A DNA stretch of 64,000 nucleotides from Psychroflexus aurantiacus (GTDB lineage Bacteria; Bacteroidota; Bacteroidia; Flavobacteriales; Flavobacteriaceae), in contig NZ_JAAIKD010000007.1 of the NCBI RefSeq assembly GCF_010820555.1, forward strand, positions 1-64,000, read 5' to 3'. The notes under the pieces are model-generated. The model saw nothing but the letters and a program-made list of their open reading frames with translations. It was not told where the DNA came from and ran no database searches. Made by a program: the position numbers and the translations under genes. This document shows, one piece after another, positions 1 to 9,770 of the stretch (its first letter is position 1; each line of letters starts with the position of its first letter).

Positions 1-94
1 TTACAGCCGTAATTAAGGGTTTTTTATTTTTAATGCATTTTGACTTTCTTATCTGATTTTCCTTCTACAATTTAGTATTTTAGCTTAAAAAATT

Positions 95-2713
95 GTGGCC
101 AAATCTAAGTCTCCTAAGACAACCCCTTTAATGAAGCAGTACAATACCATCAAGGATAAATATCCTGATGCGATGTTGTTGTTTAGAGTCGGGGATTTCT
201 ATGAAACCTTTGGTGAAGATGCCGTTGCCGCCTCCCGCATACTTAATATCGTGCTTACCAATCGGAATAATGGTGGAGAACGCTCAGAACTTGCCGGTTT
301 TCCTCATCATTCCCTCAATACCTACCTCCCCAAACTGGTGAAAGCAGGTCTGAGAGTGGCTATCTGTGATCAGCTGGAGGATCCGAAGCAAACCAAAACC
401 ATTGTTAAACGCGGTGTTACCGAATTAATTACACCCGGGGTATCCTTCAATGACGATGTCTTGTCACGAAATGACAATAATTTTCTCTGCTCCATTGTTC
501 TGGGTCCTAAAGATAACTACGGGATTTCCTTTCTTGATGTTTCCACGGGTGAGTTTTTAGTATCTGAAGGCAGTCTTGAAGATGTAGATAAACTGATTCA
601 GAATTTTTCACCAAGTGAGATTTTGATTTCAAAAAAACAAAAGACCTTACTGGCAGAAAAGCTGGGAAGTCAGCAGCCTTATTTTTACCTCGAAGACTGG
701 GTGTTCAAATTTGATTTTTCCAATAACCTTATCAATTCTCATTTTAAAACCACTTCAGTCAAAGGTTTTGGGATACAGGATTATAATGAAGGACTGATCG
801 CTTCCGGAGCTATTCTTCATTATTTGTCTGAAACGAATCACGCACAGCTTCAACATATCAATAACTTATCCCGAATCCCTAAAGAAGACTATGTCTGGAT
901 GGATAAGTTCACCATTCGAAATCTCGAATTATACCAGTCTACCACTTCAGAAGGCGTTTCACTTATCGACATTATAGACAAAACAATTTCAGCCATGGGC
1001 AGCCGACTTTTAAAACGCTGGCTTGCCTTCCCGCTCAAGAATCAGTATAAAATTAATCAACGCCTTGAAACCGTTAGCTTCTTAAAAAAGAATCAAAGCC
1101 TTCAACTTGAAATCAGATCTTATTTAAAAGAGATCAATGACCTGGAACGCCTGGTATCCAAGGTATCTACTCAAAAAATTAACCCGCGTGAACTTTTACA
1201 GTTAAAGAATTCCCTGGATATCATCGCTTCATGTCAGAAGACTTTAGAAAAATCCGGACATGAGTCTCTCGTCACCATCGCCGATCATCTCAATCCCTGT
1301 GATGTTTTAAGGTCCAAAATTGAGTCGTCGATTTCAGAAGAGCCTCCAGTCAATATTTTAAAAGGAAATGCAATTAAACCGGGTTATTCTGATGAGCTGG
1401 ACGACTACCGAAAAATCGCTTTTTCCGGGCATGACTACCTCGATGAAATGCTTGACTCTGAATCCAAAAAAACGGGGATTCCAAGTTTAAAGATTGGCAG
1501 TAATAATGTTTACGGCTACTATTTTGAAGTCAGGCATGCCCATAAAGATAAAGTGCCGGCAGACTGGACAAGAAAACAAACCTTGGTCAATGCTGAACGC
1601 TACATTACTGAAGAATTAAAGATTTACGAGGAGAAAATTTTATCTGCAGAAGAGAAAATCTCAGGCTTGGAGCAAAAATTATTTCAGGAACTTGTCATAT
1701 GGACTCAGGATTACATGAAAGTCATTCAGCAAAATGCCTTTCAGATCGCCCAGCTGGATTGCCTGTCCGGATTTGCTCAGCTTGCTCTGGAACACAATTA
1801 TGCCAAACCGGCAATTAATGAAGGCTTCGAATTATCTATTAAAGACGGTAGGCACCCAGTCATTGAAATGCAACTCAAAGCAGAGGAAGAGTACATCAGT
1901 AATGACCTTTTCCTCGATCAGGAAAGCAACCAAATCATTATGATCACCGGACCGAACATGAGTGGTAAGTCGGCTTTGTTAAGGCAAACCGCTCTTATTG
2001 TTTTACTGGCACAAATGGGAAGTTTTGTACCCGCCACTTCCGCAGAAATCGGTCTGGTGGATAAGATATTTACTCGCGTTGGCGCCAGTGACAATATTTC
2101 GATGGGCGAATCGACGTTTATGGTAGAAATGAACGAATCGGCGAGTATTCTAAACAATCTGTCCAGCAGAAGCCTTGTCCTTTTGGATGAAATCGGACGC
2201 GGAACCAGTACTTACGACGGGATTTCGATTGCCTGGGCCATAGCTGAGTTTCTGCATGAGCACCCCAGTAAGGCTAAAACTTTATTTGCGACCCATTACC
2301 ACGAGCTTAATGAAATGTCCAAGCAATTTGACAGGATCAAAAATTTCAACGTTTCTGTCAAGGAATTAAAGGATAAAGTTTTGTTCCTGAGAAAGCTCGT
2401 TCCTGGAGGTAGCGAGCATAGTTTTGGGATTCATGTGGCTAAAATGGCGGGTATGCCACAGTATGTAATTCAAAAAGCACATACTATTTTAAAGAAACTG
2501 GAATCCCTGAGGGATACCAATGATGACTCTGCCTCTCTAAAACAGGCGGTACAACCTGAGCCACAATTGAGTTTTTATAATATGGATGATCCTCTGCTTG
2601 AGCAGATTAAGGATGAGATTTTGAGGCTTGACATCGATACCCTCACTCCCGTAGAAGCTTTGATGAAGCTTAATGAAATCAAGCGTTTAATAGCACCTAA
2701 GGCCAAGAAGTAA
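95..2713 (+). CDS. mutS: DNA mismatch repair protein MutS
   Basis: MutS recognises mismatches and small insertion/deletion loops and starts methyl-independent mismatch repair with MutL. The 872-residue length is normal. Near the N-terminus the mismatch-reading Phe-x-Glu appears in GDFYETF. The ATPase domain carries Walker A GPNMSGKS (residues 619-626), Walker B LVLLDEIGRGTSTYDG and the FATHYHEL switch. The start is GTG at 95, giving MAKSKSPKTTPLMKQY, which fits the family. It is a single gene followed by a tRNA pair that has its own promoter. Identification is secure. Confidence 0.97.
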   Translation: MAKSKSPKTTPLMKQYNTIKDKYPDAMLLFRVGDFYETFGEDAVAASRILNIVLTNRNNGGERSELAGFPHHSLNTYLPKLVKAGLRVAICDQLEDPKQTKTIVKRGVTELITPGVSFNDDVLSRNDNNFLCSIVLGPKDNYGISFLDVSTGEFLVSEGSLEDVDKLIQNFSPSEILISKKQKTLLAEKLGSQQPYFYLEDWVFKFDFSNNLINSHFKTTSVKGFGIQDYNEGLIASGAILHYLSETNHAQLQHINNLSRIPKEDYVWMDKFTIRNLELYQSTTSEGVSLIDIIDKTISAMGSRLLKRWLAFPLKNQYKINQRLETVSFLKKNQSLQLEIRSYLKEINDLERLVSKVSTQKINPRELLQLKNSLDIIASCQKTLEKSGHESLVTIADHLNPCDVLRSKIESSISEEPPVNILKGNAIKPGYSDELDDYRKIAFSGHDYLDEMLDSESKKTGIPSLKIGSNNVYGYYFEVRHAHKDKVPADWTRKQTLVNAERYITEELKIYEEKILSAEEKISGLEQKLFQELVIWTQDYMKVIQQNAFQIAQLDCLSGFAQLALEHNYAKPAINEGFELSIKDGRHPVIEMQLKAEEEYISNDLFLDQESNQIIMITGPNMSGKSALLRQTALIVLLAQMGSFVPATSAEIGLVDKIFTRVGASDNISMGESTFMVEMNESASILNNLSSRSLVLLDEIGRGTSTYDGISIAWAIAEFLHEHPSKAKTLFATHYHELNEMSKQFDRIKNFNVSVKELKDKVLFLRKLVPGGSEHSFGIHVAKMAGMPQYVIQKAHTILKKLESLRDTNDDSASLKQAVQPEPQLSFYNMDDPLLEQIKDEILRLDIDTLTPVEALMKLNEIKRLIAPKAKK

Positions 2714-2737
2714 TTTTATCATATTTTAGCGAAAAGG

Positions 2738-2768
2738 TTTTGACAAATCAATTAATATATTAAATTTG
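2738..2768 (+). promoter_or_regulatory. Bacteroidota-type promoter of the tRNA-Gly/tRNA-Leu pair
   Basis: TTTTG (2738-2742) and TAAATTTG (2761-2768) are separated by 18 bases and match the Bacteroidota -33/-7 consensus (TTTG ... TAnnTTTG). The first tRNA begins 17 bases after the -7 box. This is one of the two best-formed promoters in the window. Confidence 0.8.
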
Positions 2769-2785
2769 CACTCGCAATATTTAAT

Positions 2786-2857
2786 GCGAAAGTAGCTCAG
2801 GGGTAGAGCATCACCTTGCCAAGGTGAGGGTCGCGGGTTCAAATCCCGTCTTTCGCT
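2786..2857 (+). tRNA. tRNA-Gly (anticodon GCC)
   Basis: A 72-nt cloverleaf. The acceptor stem pairs gcgaaag with ctttcgc, the D-arm is agctcag-gggtagagc, the anticodon loop is ttgccaa (GCC), and the T-arm is gcgggttcaaatcccgt. CCA is not encoded. It lies 6 nt upstream of a tRNA-Leu and is probably co-transcribed with it. Confidence 0.96.
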
Positions 2858-2863
2858 CTTTCC

Positions 2864-2948
2864 GCTCGGATGGTGGAATTGGTAGACACGTTGGACTTAA
2901 AATCCAATGACCATTGCGGTCGTGCGGGTTCAAGTCCCGCTCCGAGTA
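2864..2948 (+). tRNA. tRNA-Leu (anticodon TAA)
   Basis: An 85-nt class II tRNA with an extra variable arm. The acceptor stem pairs gctcgga with tccgagt (one G-U), and the anticodon loop cttaaaa gives TAA. The T-arm gcgggttcaagtcccgc is intact. A terminator hairpin follows immediately. Confidence 0.96.
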
Positions 2949-2949
2949 C

Positions 2950-2980
2950 AAGCCCTTTGAGAAATCATAGGGCTTTTTTT
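2950..2980 (+). terminator. Intrinsic terminator of the tRNA pair
   Basis: The inverted repeat agccct (2951-2956) / agggct (2969-2974) is followed by a run of T. It sits between tRNA-Leu and the downstream methyltransferase gene. Confidence 0.75.
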
Positions 2981-2993
2981 ATTACAACAGGTT

Positions 2994-3533
2994 ATGCCAA
3001 GAAAATTAAAAAACAGTGAGCTGGTTCGTAAAACCGATGATGAGTTTAAAGCCTCGTCCAAGACGCCGTTGATTTTAATTTTGGACAACATCAGGAGCCT
3101 TAATAATATTGGCTCTGTGTTTCGAACCGCCGATGCGTTTTTAATAGAGAAGATTTATCTGTGTGGTATTACCGCGACACCACCCCACAAAGACATCCAA
3201 AAAACAGCTTTAGGAGCTACGCAAACGGTGGAATGGTCCCATAGGGAAAGCACGTTGGAACTCATTCAGGAATTGAAAGAAAGCGGCGTTCAGGTCCTGT
3301 CCATCGAACAGGCTGAAGATTCAGTCTCACTGGAAGAATTTAATCCGCATCCCGATTTAACGTATGCTTTTGTGTTTGGAAACGAAGTGAAAGGAGTGCA
3401 GCAAGCCGTTGTCGATGCTTCTAATGCCGTTCTGGAAATCCCCCAGCTTGGAACCAAACATTCTTTGAACATCTCAGTTACAGCCGGGGTATGCGTTTGG
3501 GATTTTATGTCGAAAACCCAGTTTAAATCCTAA
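2994..3533 (+). CDS. TrmH/SpoU-family RNA 2'-O-methyltransferase
   Basis: A SAM-dependent RNA ribose methyltransferase of the trefoil-knot (SPOUT) superfamily. All three family motifs are present in the 179 residues: motif 1 NNIGSVFRTADA, motif 2 AFVFGNEVKGV, and motif 3 IPQLGTKHSLNISVTAGV with the knot-forming Leu-Asn-Ile-Ser. It has no extra N-terminal substrate-binding domain, so it is a minimal SpoU enzyme. The substrate (tRNA or rRNA) cannot be told from sequence. Its stop codon overlaps the uvrB stop codon by 4 bases in a convergent arrangement. Confidence 0.9.
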   Translation: MPRKLKNSELVRKTDDEFKASSKTPLILILDNIRSLNNIGSVFRTADAFLIEKIYLCGITATPPHKDIQKTALGATQTVEWSHRESTLELIQELKESGVQVLSIEQAEDSVSLEEFNPHPDLTYAFVFGNEVKGVQQAVVDASNAVLEIPQLGTKHSLNISVTAGVCVWDFMSKTQFKS

Positions 3534-5536
3534 GCTTTTTCTTTTTGTAGTTTTTCCTGAAGCATTTTCAATTCGTCCCTAAACCTTGCGGCTTCCATGA
3601 AATCCAAATCCTTTGCTGCTTTTTCCATGGACTTCCTTACCAGGGTCATTCTCTTTTTCAAATCGGTTTCGTTGTAATTTTCCGCTGCTTCTTCTGCCGC
3701 CTGTAAAGTTTGAGTTTCAATAACCTCGTAAGGCTTATCTTTTTTACCGCTTAAAGCTGAGTTGTGAGATTTTTTAAGAGCCTGAGGCGTGATATTATGT
3801 TTGGTATTGTATTCGATTTGTTTAGATCGTCTGTATTCAGTCTGGTCTATGGTTTTTTGCATGCTATCCGTAATTTTATCGGCGTACAGAATCGCCTTTC
3901 CTTCCAGATGACGCGCAGCACGACCTATGGTTTGCGTCAGAGTTCTGTTGCTTCGCAGGAAACCTTCTTTATCGGCATCCAAAATGGCAACCAAAGACAC
4001 TTCTGGTAAATCTAAGCCTTCCCTTAATAAATTTACGCCCACCAGCACATCAAACACACCCTTTCGTAAATCAGACATGATTTCCACACGTTCCAGCGTA
4101 TCGATATCACTATGTATGTAGCGTGTTCTGATTTTTACTCTGGTAAGATACTTGGTGAGTTCCTCAGCCATACGTTTAGTCAGCGTAGTAACTAAAATAC
4201 GCTGATCTTTATCAACGCGCTTATGGATTTCCTCGATCAAATCATCAATTTGATTTTGGCTGGGTTTCACTTCAATTACAGGATCCAGTAAACCTGTTGG
4301 GCGTATCACTTGTTCCACATACACCCCGTCACATTTTTGGAGTTCGTAATCTGCCGGAGTTGCACTTACATAGACCACCTGGTTTTGCAGCGCTTCGTAT
4401 TCTTCAAGTCTCAAAGGTCGATTGTCCATGGCTGCCGGCAGTCTGAAGCCGTAATCGACTAAGTTTTCCTTTCTGGATCGATCTCCACCGTACATCGCAC
4501 CCACTTGCGGTATGGTGACGTGACTCTCATCCACAATCATCAGATAGTCGTCAGGAAAATAATCCAACAGACAGAAAGGTCTTGTCCCGGGCTGTCTTCC
4601 ATCCAGATACCTGGAGTAATTCTCAATACCGGAACAATAGCCCAATTCTTTTATCATTTCCAGATCGAAATTGGTACGCTCTTCAATTCGCTTAGCTTCA
4701 AGAGGTTTGCCTATGTCTTTGAAGTACTCTATCTGTTTACCCAAATCAATGGCGATTTGGTCGATGGCAGAATTTAGCACTTCAGGAGATGTCACGAATA
4801 TATTGGCCGGATAAATATTCAGCTTATCATACTTAGCGATGATTTCATTGGATTCTACGTTAAAGGCTTCAATTTCCTCAATTTCATCTCCAAAAAAGTG
4901 AATGCGATACGCGTGGTCGGCATAGCCGGGAAAGATATCCAGCGTGTCTCCTTTTATTCTGAAATTGCCTCGGTTAAACTGAACTTCAGTTCTGGAATAT
5001 AAACTTTGAACCAAGCGCTGAAGCAATTTCGTTCTTGGAATCTGCTGATCCACTTCTATTGAAATGACATTTTTTTGAAATTCAACCGGGTTTCCAATAC
5101 CGTAAAGGCAACTTACGGAGGCCACCACCAAAACATCACGACGGCCTGAAAGCAGGGACGAGGTGGTGCTCAACCTGAGTTTTTCGATTTCATCATTGAT
5201 CGATAGATCCTTCTCAATATAGGTTCCGCTTGAAGGGATGAAGGCTTCAGGCTGGTAATAGTCGTAGTAAGACACAAAATATTCAATCGCGTTCTCAGGG
5301 AAGAAGGCCTTAAATTCTGAATATAACTGAGCGGCAAGCGTTTTATTATGCGCCAGGACAAGGGTTGGTTTTTGAACACTTTCAACGACGTTGGCCATCG
5401 TAAATGTTTTTCCAGACCCGGTAACGCCAAGCAAAGTTTGATAACGCTCATTAGAGTTAAGTCCCTTTATCAGCTTTTCAATGGCCTGAGGCTGATCCCC
5501 GGTAGGTTTAAAGTCTGACTTTAAATTGAATTTCAT
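3530..5536 (-). CDS. uvrB: UvrABC excision nuclease subunit B
   Basis: UvrB is the DNA-damage verification helicase of nucleotide excision repair, loaded by UvrA and bound by UvrC. At 668 residues it is full length. Walker A GVTGSGKT is at 37-44. The beta-hairpin that inserts between the strands is YYDYYQPEAF at 91-100. Walker B is IVDESH, the helicase motif is TIGRAARH, and a C-terminal UVR coiled coil (about 628-663) would contact UvrC. ATG start. It is a single gene, convergent with the SpoU methyltransferase. Confidence 0.97.
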   Translation of the reverse strand: MKFNLKSDFKPTGDQPQAIEKLIKGLNSNERYQTLLGVTGSGKTFTMANVVESVQKPTLVLAHNKTLAAQLYSEFKAFFPENAIEYFVSYYDYYQPEAFIPSSGTYIEKDLSINDEIEKLRLSTTSSLLSGRRDVLVVASVSCLYGIGNPVEFQKNVISIEVDQQIPRTKLLQRLVQSLYSRTEVQFNRGNFRIKGDTLDIFPGYADHAYRIHFFGDEIEEIEAFNVESNEIIAKYDKLNIYPANIFVTSPEVLNSAIDQIAIDLGKQIEYFKDIGKPLEAKRIEERTNFDLEMIKELGYCSGIENYSRYLDGRQPGTRPFCLLDYFPDDYLMIVDESHVTIPQVGAMYGGDRSRKENLVDYGFRLPAAMDNRPLRLEEYEALQNQVVYVSATPADYELQKCDGVYVEQVIRPTGLLDPVIEVKPSQNQIDDLIEEIHKRVDKDQRILVTTLTKRMAEELTKYLTRVKIRTRYIHSDIDTLERVEIMSDLRKGVFDVLVGVNLLREGLDLPEVSLVAILDADKEGFLRSNRTLTQTIGRAARHLEGKAILYADKITDSMQKTIDQTEYRRSKQIEYNTKHNITPQALKKSHNSALSGKKDKPYEVIETQTLQAAEEAAENYNETDLKKRMTLVRKSMEKAAKDLDFMEAARFRDELKMLQEKLQKEKA

Positions 5537-5650
5537 TCAAATCTGTTTTCTGCGAAGATACCTCGCTTCCAGGTCAACGCAAAGTTAAAGCACTTCCTTT
5601 GGCATTAATTTCACAGGTATAAAATTCAGAAGAAAACCTAAAAAAGCATC

Positions 5651-6349
5651 TTATTTTAAAACAAATCTTACCAGGACGTCACTGCTGATTTTAAACTGAT
5701 CGAAAGAAAGATTAGTTGTTGCTTCTTCTTGGTTACCGGTCGAATCACTTCTTATCTGCATATCCGAAGCCTGTCCCTGCAAAGCATAGATGTAGGAATT
5801 GGTTTCTGAAATAAAAAGGGCCTTGCCTAGCTCCTGACCGACTGCATCAGCCATGGCCTTAGCATTTCTCATGGCATTAGCTACAGCTTTTCCTTTCATC
5901 GAGGTTTGAAATTCTTTGATCTTAGAATGTTCCGTTTTATTCAAATTGACGTTGGCAATGCCAATGTTTTGCAGGCTTCTTAAAACATTTCCCAGTGAAG
6001 ATGCCTGATAAACCAAAAGGCTGTAGTCTTTGGTTTTTAGGACTTTCTGACCTGAGAAAAAGTAAGATTTGAAATCGCTACTCGCATCGGCTACAAAAAG
6101 CTGTTTGTCAATATCTATATCGAGTTTTTTAAATTCTGAAATCATTTGCTGTTCCATTTCCTCAAGACTTGAATTACCGCTGATTTCTTCTTCAGAAATG
6201 CTAATGCCCAGATAAATGCGATCTGGAGTTACTAAGGTATCGGCCGTTCCCTTGACTTCAATAAAAGGCTGATCGATGAAGTTTTTTTGTTGGGCATGGA
6301 GACTTAAGAATGAAAGTATAAACAGGGGTAGGCTTAAAAAGAGTCTCAT
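5651..6349 (-). CDS. SIMPL-domain (DUF541) secreted protein
   Basis: 232 residues with an N-terminal signal peptide ending LHAQ, so it is probably periplasmic or surface-located. The body shows the SIMPL/DUF541 pattern: FIEVKGTADTLVTPDRIYLG near the N-terminus and an alanine-rich helix (NAMRNAKAMADAVG) in the second half. Members of this family have been linked to stress and to kinase-associated signalling, but no reaction is known. It lies 23 bp downstream of the large type IX-secreted protein gene on the same strand, so co-transcription is possible. Confidence 0.8.
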   Translation of the reverse strand: MRLFLSLPLFILSFLSLHAQQKNFIDQPFIEVKGTADTLVTPDRIYLGISISEEEISGNSSLEEMEQQMISEFKKLDIDIDKQLFVADASSDFKSYFFSGQKVLKTKDYSLLVYQASSLGNVLRSLQNIGIANVNLNKTEHSKIKEFQTSMKGKAVANAMRNAKAMADAVGQELGKALFISETNSYIYALQGQASDMQIRSDSTGNQEEATTNLSFDQFKISSDVLVRFVLK

Positions 6350-6372
6350 AAGATTAAATTTGGATTTTGAAG

Positions 6373-9300
6373 TTAACGCTTTAAAGTGAAACTACCAGTT
6401 TCGATGGTCCCATCTGTAAGTCGAATACGGTACCAGTAGTCATCAGAGGGCATATTTTTACCATTATAGGTTCCGTCCCAGCCCGCATCTTTATTCGTAA
6501 ACGATCGCATAAGCTTGCCATACCTGTCATAAATCTGCAGCAGAATATCTTCCTGATTATTTTCCAGCAGTCCGCTTATTTCCCAAATATCGTTATTACC
6601 GTCTCCATTGGGAGTGAAGAACTTCATGATGCCCAATACACCAATGGTTTTTTCCGAAATACCACAGCCAAATTTATCTCTTACATAGACCTTATAAATG
6701 CCAGAAACTAGATTTTCAAATCGGTTTGAATCCTGGAAATTAAGGGGTTCCTCAATGGCAAATTCATAATCCCCAAGATTTGAAGGGTCTATGATGATTT
6801 CAATGGAATTATTCAGGTCGCTGAAATGTTCTACGCTGGATTCGAAGTCTGCAATGTCGGATTCTCTTACTTCAAATTCTTTGATCAGGCTGCAGCCAAA
6901 AGTAGGATCGCTGATTTCTACGGTGTAAATTCCAGCCTGATTGACCTCGATGGCTTGAGAAGTTTCTGAAGTAGACCATAAAAAGTCATAGTTGCTGAGG
7001 GTGTTTCCATCGATTAAAGCGCTGAGTTGAATGGTTTCGGGAAAATCTTCAAGACAATAAATCAAAGCTGTTGCTTCTGGACTGACATTGGGAAAAAGGA
7101 AGGTTGACAGTTCAATTTCCACCAGGTTTATGCAAGATTCAAAACTTTCTACAATTCCAAAAATACGACTTAGGTTAGAGGTGTTTTCAAAATTTTGAGG
7201 ATTCAGAATTGGATTTTCAGCATCGAGGGCATCACTTTCAGATTCATAAAACTCAAGACTTAATTCATCAGGGGAAACCTCATTCACATTTTCAGTCAGT
7301 TGGCTGATGGCCTCTTCGAGATTAAACGTGGCATAGCCCAGTTCAGGATTATTACAGCTCTGCAGTACAACTGAATTGTAATCAGGGCTTTTATTGAATA
7401 TCAGGTTGTAATCAAAGGTTTTTATGCAACTCCCATCCAGAAGATCCACTTCCAGGGTATAGGTGTCGGAAACCGGAAATTCAGCATCCTGCTGAACATT
7501 TACAGTCAAAGCGGACGTGTTTTCTCCGGTCATTCGGTTTCCATTTTGAAACCAGGTGAAGACTCCATTTTCGAACGTATTTTGTTCCAGGGTATGTTGG
7601 AAGGTATCGCATAAGCGGATGGTTTCAGATTCAAAGGCAGGTTGGGACTCTTCAATTTCAAAAGGCTTTGTGACCATACAATCTTCGCCTATAAACCGAA
7701 TGTCCACGAAATAATCACCTGCTGAGTTTATCTCAATTGACGGACCTGTCTCTCCTGTAGACCATAGGTATTCATAGCGCGATGCATCTTCATTATCTTT
7801 TATGGCTTCCAGGCTTAGGGTCTCAGGAAAATCAGCAGTACAATAGATCAGGACTTCAGGAGTTACATCCACATCCGGGAAAAATCGATTGGTTAATTTG
7901 AATTCGACAAGCTTTTCGCAAATCGTATTCGTTTTTACTTTAACACTGATAGAATTGAGGTTTTCAGTATTTATAAAATCCGCTGAAACAGCGATAGGAT
8001 TAGTTCCCGTTTCGGCATCTGTTGAATTTCTATAAAGCTCTATGTCGAATTCTTCCGGATTCATTTCGACCTGCTCACTAAGTTTAGAAACCACTTCAGT
8101 TAAATCAAAAACAGCATCGCTCCCCTCTTCTTTACAGGTGAGCAGCTTGTCGTCTTCAAAGGCAGGACTTTGGTTAAAAAGGATCGTGGCAATACCAAAA
8201 AAAGGACAATCTCCGTTGTTTAAATCAACTTCCAGGCGGTAATTATGCTCAACCGGAAAATCTGCCGAGGGGTTTTGACTGATATTCAAAATGTGACTGG
8301 TTTCGCCTGGCAGAACTGTTCCATCTTTAGACCATGTATAAGTTGCTCCTGGAATATCCTCGTAACCTAATTGATAGGTATAGGTGTCACAAAGGGAGAC
8401 CTGCTCAATAACTTCTTCATTATCGGTTTCAACGATGGGAACTCTCTGACTGAAAAGCGACTGGATAAAAGGCGGTAAGCCAAATGTTGCTATGTTTCCG
8501 TTTAATGCTATAGCTCCCTCAGATATATTTTGTGTATAATTTGCGGCTGCTCCTATTTCATTGGGATTATTAATGACGCCTAATTGGAAAGTATTGATTA
8601 AGGAATGATAAATTTTACCATCGGGGCCAAGTTGTAAGGCCGAGGTGGTTTCATTCGAATTTGAAATCGTCTCAATCGAATTGGGGATGTCTGCAGCATC
8701 TAAATTCCATTGATAAATTTTGGTGGATGTGTCACGTACAGTGGCGTAGGCTTTTCTGCTATCCTGAGAAAATTCAACGCCATAGGCATTAACATTCTCT
8801 ATCAGTTCAATGGGGTTAGAAACCTCTCCGGTTAAGTTATTAAAGTCGTATAAATAGACATTTCCGTCATCAAGGTTTGCATCTGTTACAGGGTTATAAT
8901 TTGAGGTGTTATGCGCAATCAATAACTTATCTCCCTGTGGGGAGGCTTTTAGATAGCCTATTGCCGCTCTTCTGTAATTTGATACTTCCAGCAGAGGAGG
9001 GACTTCCGAAATCACAGGTTCATCATCGACCCCACCTGCATCAATAAGAAAGGCGTAAAATTTATTTCTAAACTGAGTAATGACCCAGACGGAGTTGCAG
9101 TCGCGACCTCTTACGGCTGTGATTTTCTCAGAAGCTTTATATTTAACTTCCTCAGCATCATTAGGGTCGTAGGTTATAAGCTCTTTATTTTTTTGGCCGG
9201 GAATAACATCGCCAAGGCCGCCATTTAGGGCCATATTAACAATGGAATAGTTTAAGCCATTATTAAACCCGTCATCAGCTTCAGGGACTCCCTGTTCGGT

Positions 9301-9744
9301 ATCTGTGTATTCAGAGATCGGGTTTCCGTTGGCATCTGCCGGGCCCTGATTAGGGTAAGCATTAGCATTTTCGTGATGAGGCTCATCAACGGTAAAAACA
9401 AAGTAAAGATTTGGGTTTGTAGGATGGGGAACTATCAAGCCGCTAGAGGTACTCGAAGGATCGCCTTTCAAACCTCTGCCGGCAAAATAGTCAGCATTAG
9501 GCATGATTTGGTGATTCCTGTTCCAAATCGTCCTGCCATCGGTGTACATCAACAGATTACCATCGGAGTCAGAAATGGAAGAACAGCCTTCTAGGGTATT
9601 GAGCTGACCATCAGAAAGTGCTGTCGGCGGGTTGGTGTTAAATGTGATTCCGGCATTTCTTCCAAAATACCAATTGTCAGCCTGGCCCTGAGCGTAAAAA
9701 GATACACTAGATAAGCAAATTAACAAGGTCAATATTTTATTCAA
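6373..9744 (-). CDS. Large type IX-secreted cell-surface protein with type B sorting signal and internal duplication
   Basis: 1123 residues, with a signal peptide ending SFYAQ. Residues about 20-440 look like a beta-propeller-type region (repeats such as DGKIYHSL and DSRKAYATV). Residues about 448-710 and 711-972 are two copies of the same 260-residue segment. Each copy opens with xLCDT, contains Y.LEVDL..G.C, and ends with a YxWSTxET...I..AG.Y block. The last 86 residues (from about 1038) are the type B C-terminal domain used by the gliding/secretion system: FFTPNGDGNNDIWE, IYDRYGKL, WDGTYNGK, DDYWYRI. The start is TTG at 9744, supported by the -7 box TATATTTG just upstream. Ligand or partner is unknown. 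Confidence 0.85.
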   Translation of the reverse strand: MNKILTLLICLSSVSFYAQGQADNWYFGRNAGITFNTNPPTALSDGQLNTLEGCSSISDSDGNLLMYTDGRTIWNRNHQIMPNADYFAGRGLKGDPSSTSSGLIVPHPTNPNLYFVFTVDEPHHENANAYPNQGPADANGNPISEYTDTEQGVPEADDGFNNGLNYSIVNMALNGGLGDVIPGQKNKELITYDPNDAEEVKYKASEKITAVRGRDCNSVWVITQFRNKFYAFLIDAGGVDDEPVISEVPPLLEVSNYRRAAIGYLKASPQGDKLLIAHNTSNYNPVTDANLDDGNVYLYDFNNLTGEVSNPIELIENVNAYGVEFSQDSRKAYATVRDTSTKIYQWNLDAADIPNSIETISNSNETTSALQLGPDGKIYHSLINTFQLGVINNPNEIGAAANYTQNISEGAIALNGNIATFGLPPFIQSLFSQRVPIVETDNEEVIEQVSLCDTYTYQLGYEDIPGATYTWSKDGTVLPGETSHILNISQNPSADFPVEHNYRLEVDLNNGDCPFFGIATILFNQSPAFEDDKLLTCKEEGSDAVFDLTEVVSKLSEQVEMNPEEFDIELYRNSTDAETGTNPIAVSADFINTENLNSISVKVKTNTICEKLVEFKLTNRFFPDVDVTPEVLIYCTADFPETLSLEAIKDNEDASRYEYLWSTGETGPSIEINSAGDYFVDIRFIGEDCMVTKPFEIEESQPAFESETIRLCDTFQHTLEQNTFENGVFTWFQNGNRMTGENTSALTVNVQQDAEFPVSDTYTLEVDLLDGSCIKTFDYNLIFNKSPDYNSVVLQSCNNPELGYATFNLEEAISQLTENVNEVSPDELSLEFYESESDALDAENPILNPQNFENTSNLSRIFGIVESFESCINLVEIELSTFLFPNVSPEATALIYCLEDFPETIQLSALIDGNTLSNYDFLWSTSETSQAIEVNQAGIYTVEISDPTFGCSLIKEFEVRESDIADFESSVEHFSDLNNSIEIIIDPSNLGDYEFAIEEPLNFQDSNRFENLVSGIYKVYVRDKFGCGISEKTIGVLGIMKFFTPNGDGNNDIWEISGLLENNQEDILLQIYDRYGKLMRSFTNKDAGWDGTYNGKNMPSDDYWYRIRLTDGTIETGSFTLKR

Positions 9745-9760
9745 GGCTAAACTATTTTCT

Positions 9761-9768
9761 CAAATATA
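9761..9768 (-). promoter_or_regulatory. -7 box for the type IX-secreted protein gene
   Basis: TATATTTG on the minus strand matches TAnnTTTG and lies 16 bases before the TTG start. It shows that this gene is transcribed separately from the ABC transporter genes upstream. Confidence 0.55.
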
Positions 9769-9770
9769 AT

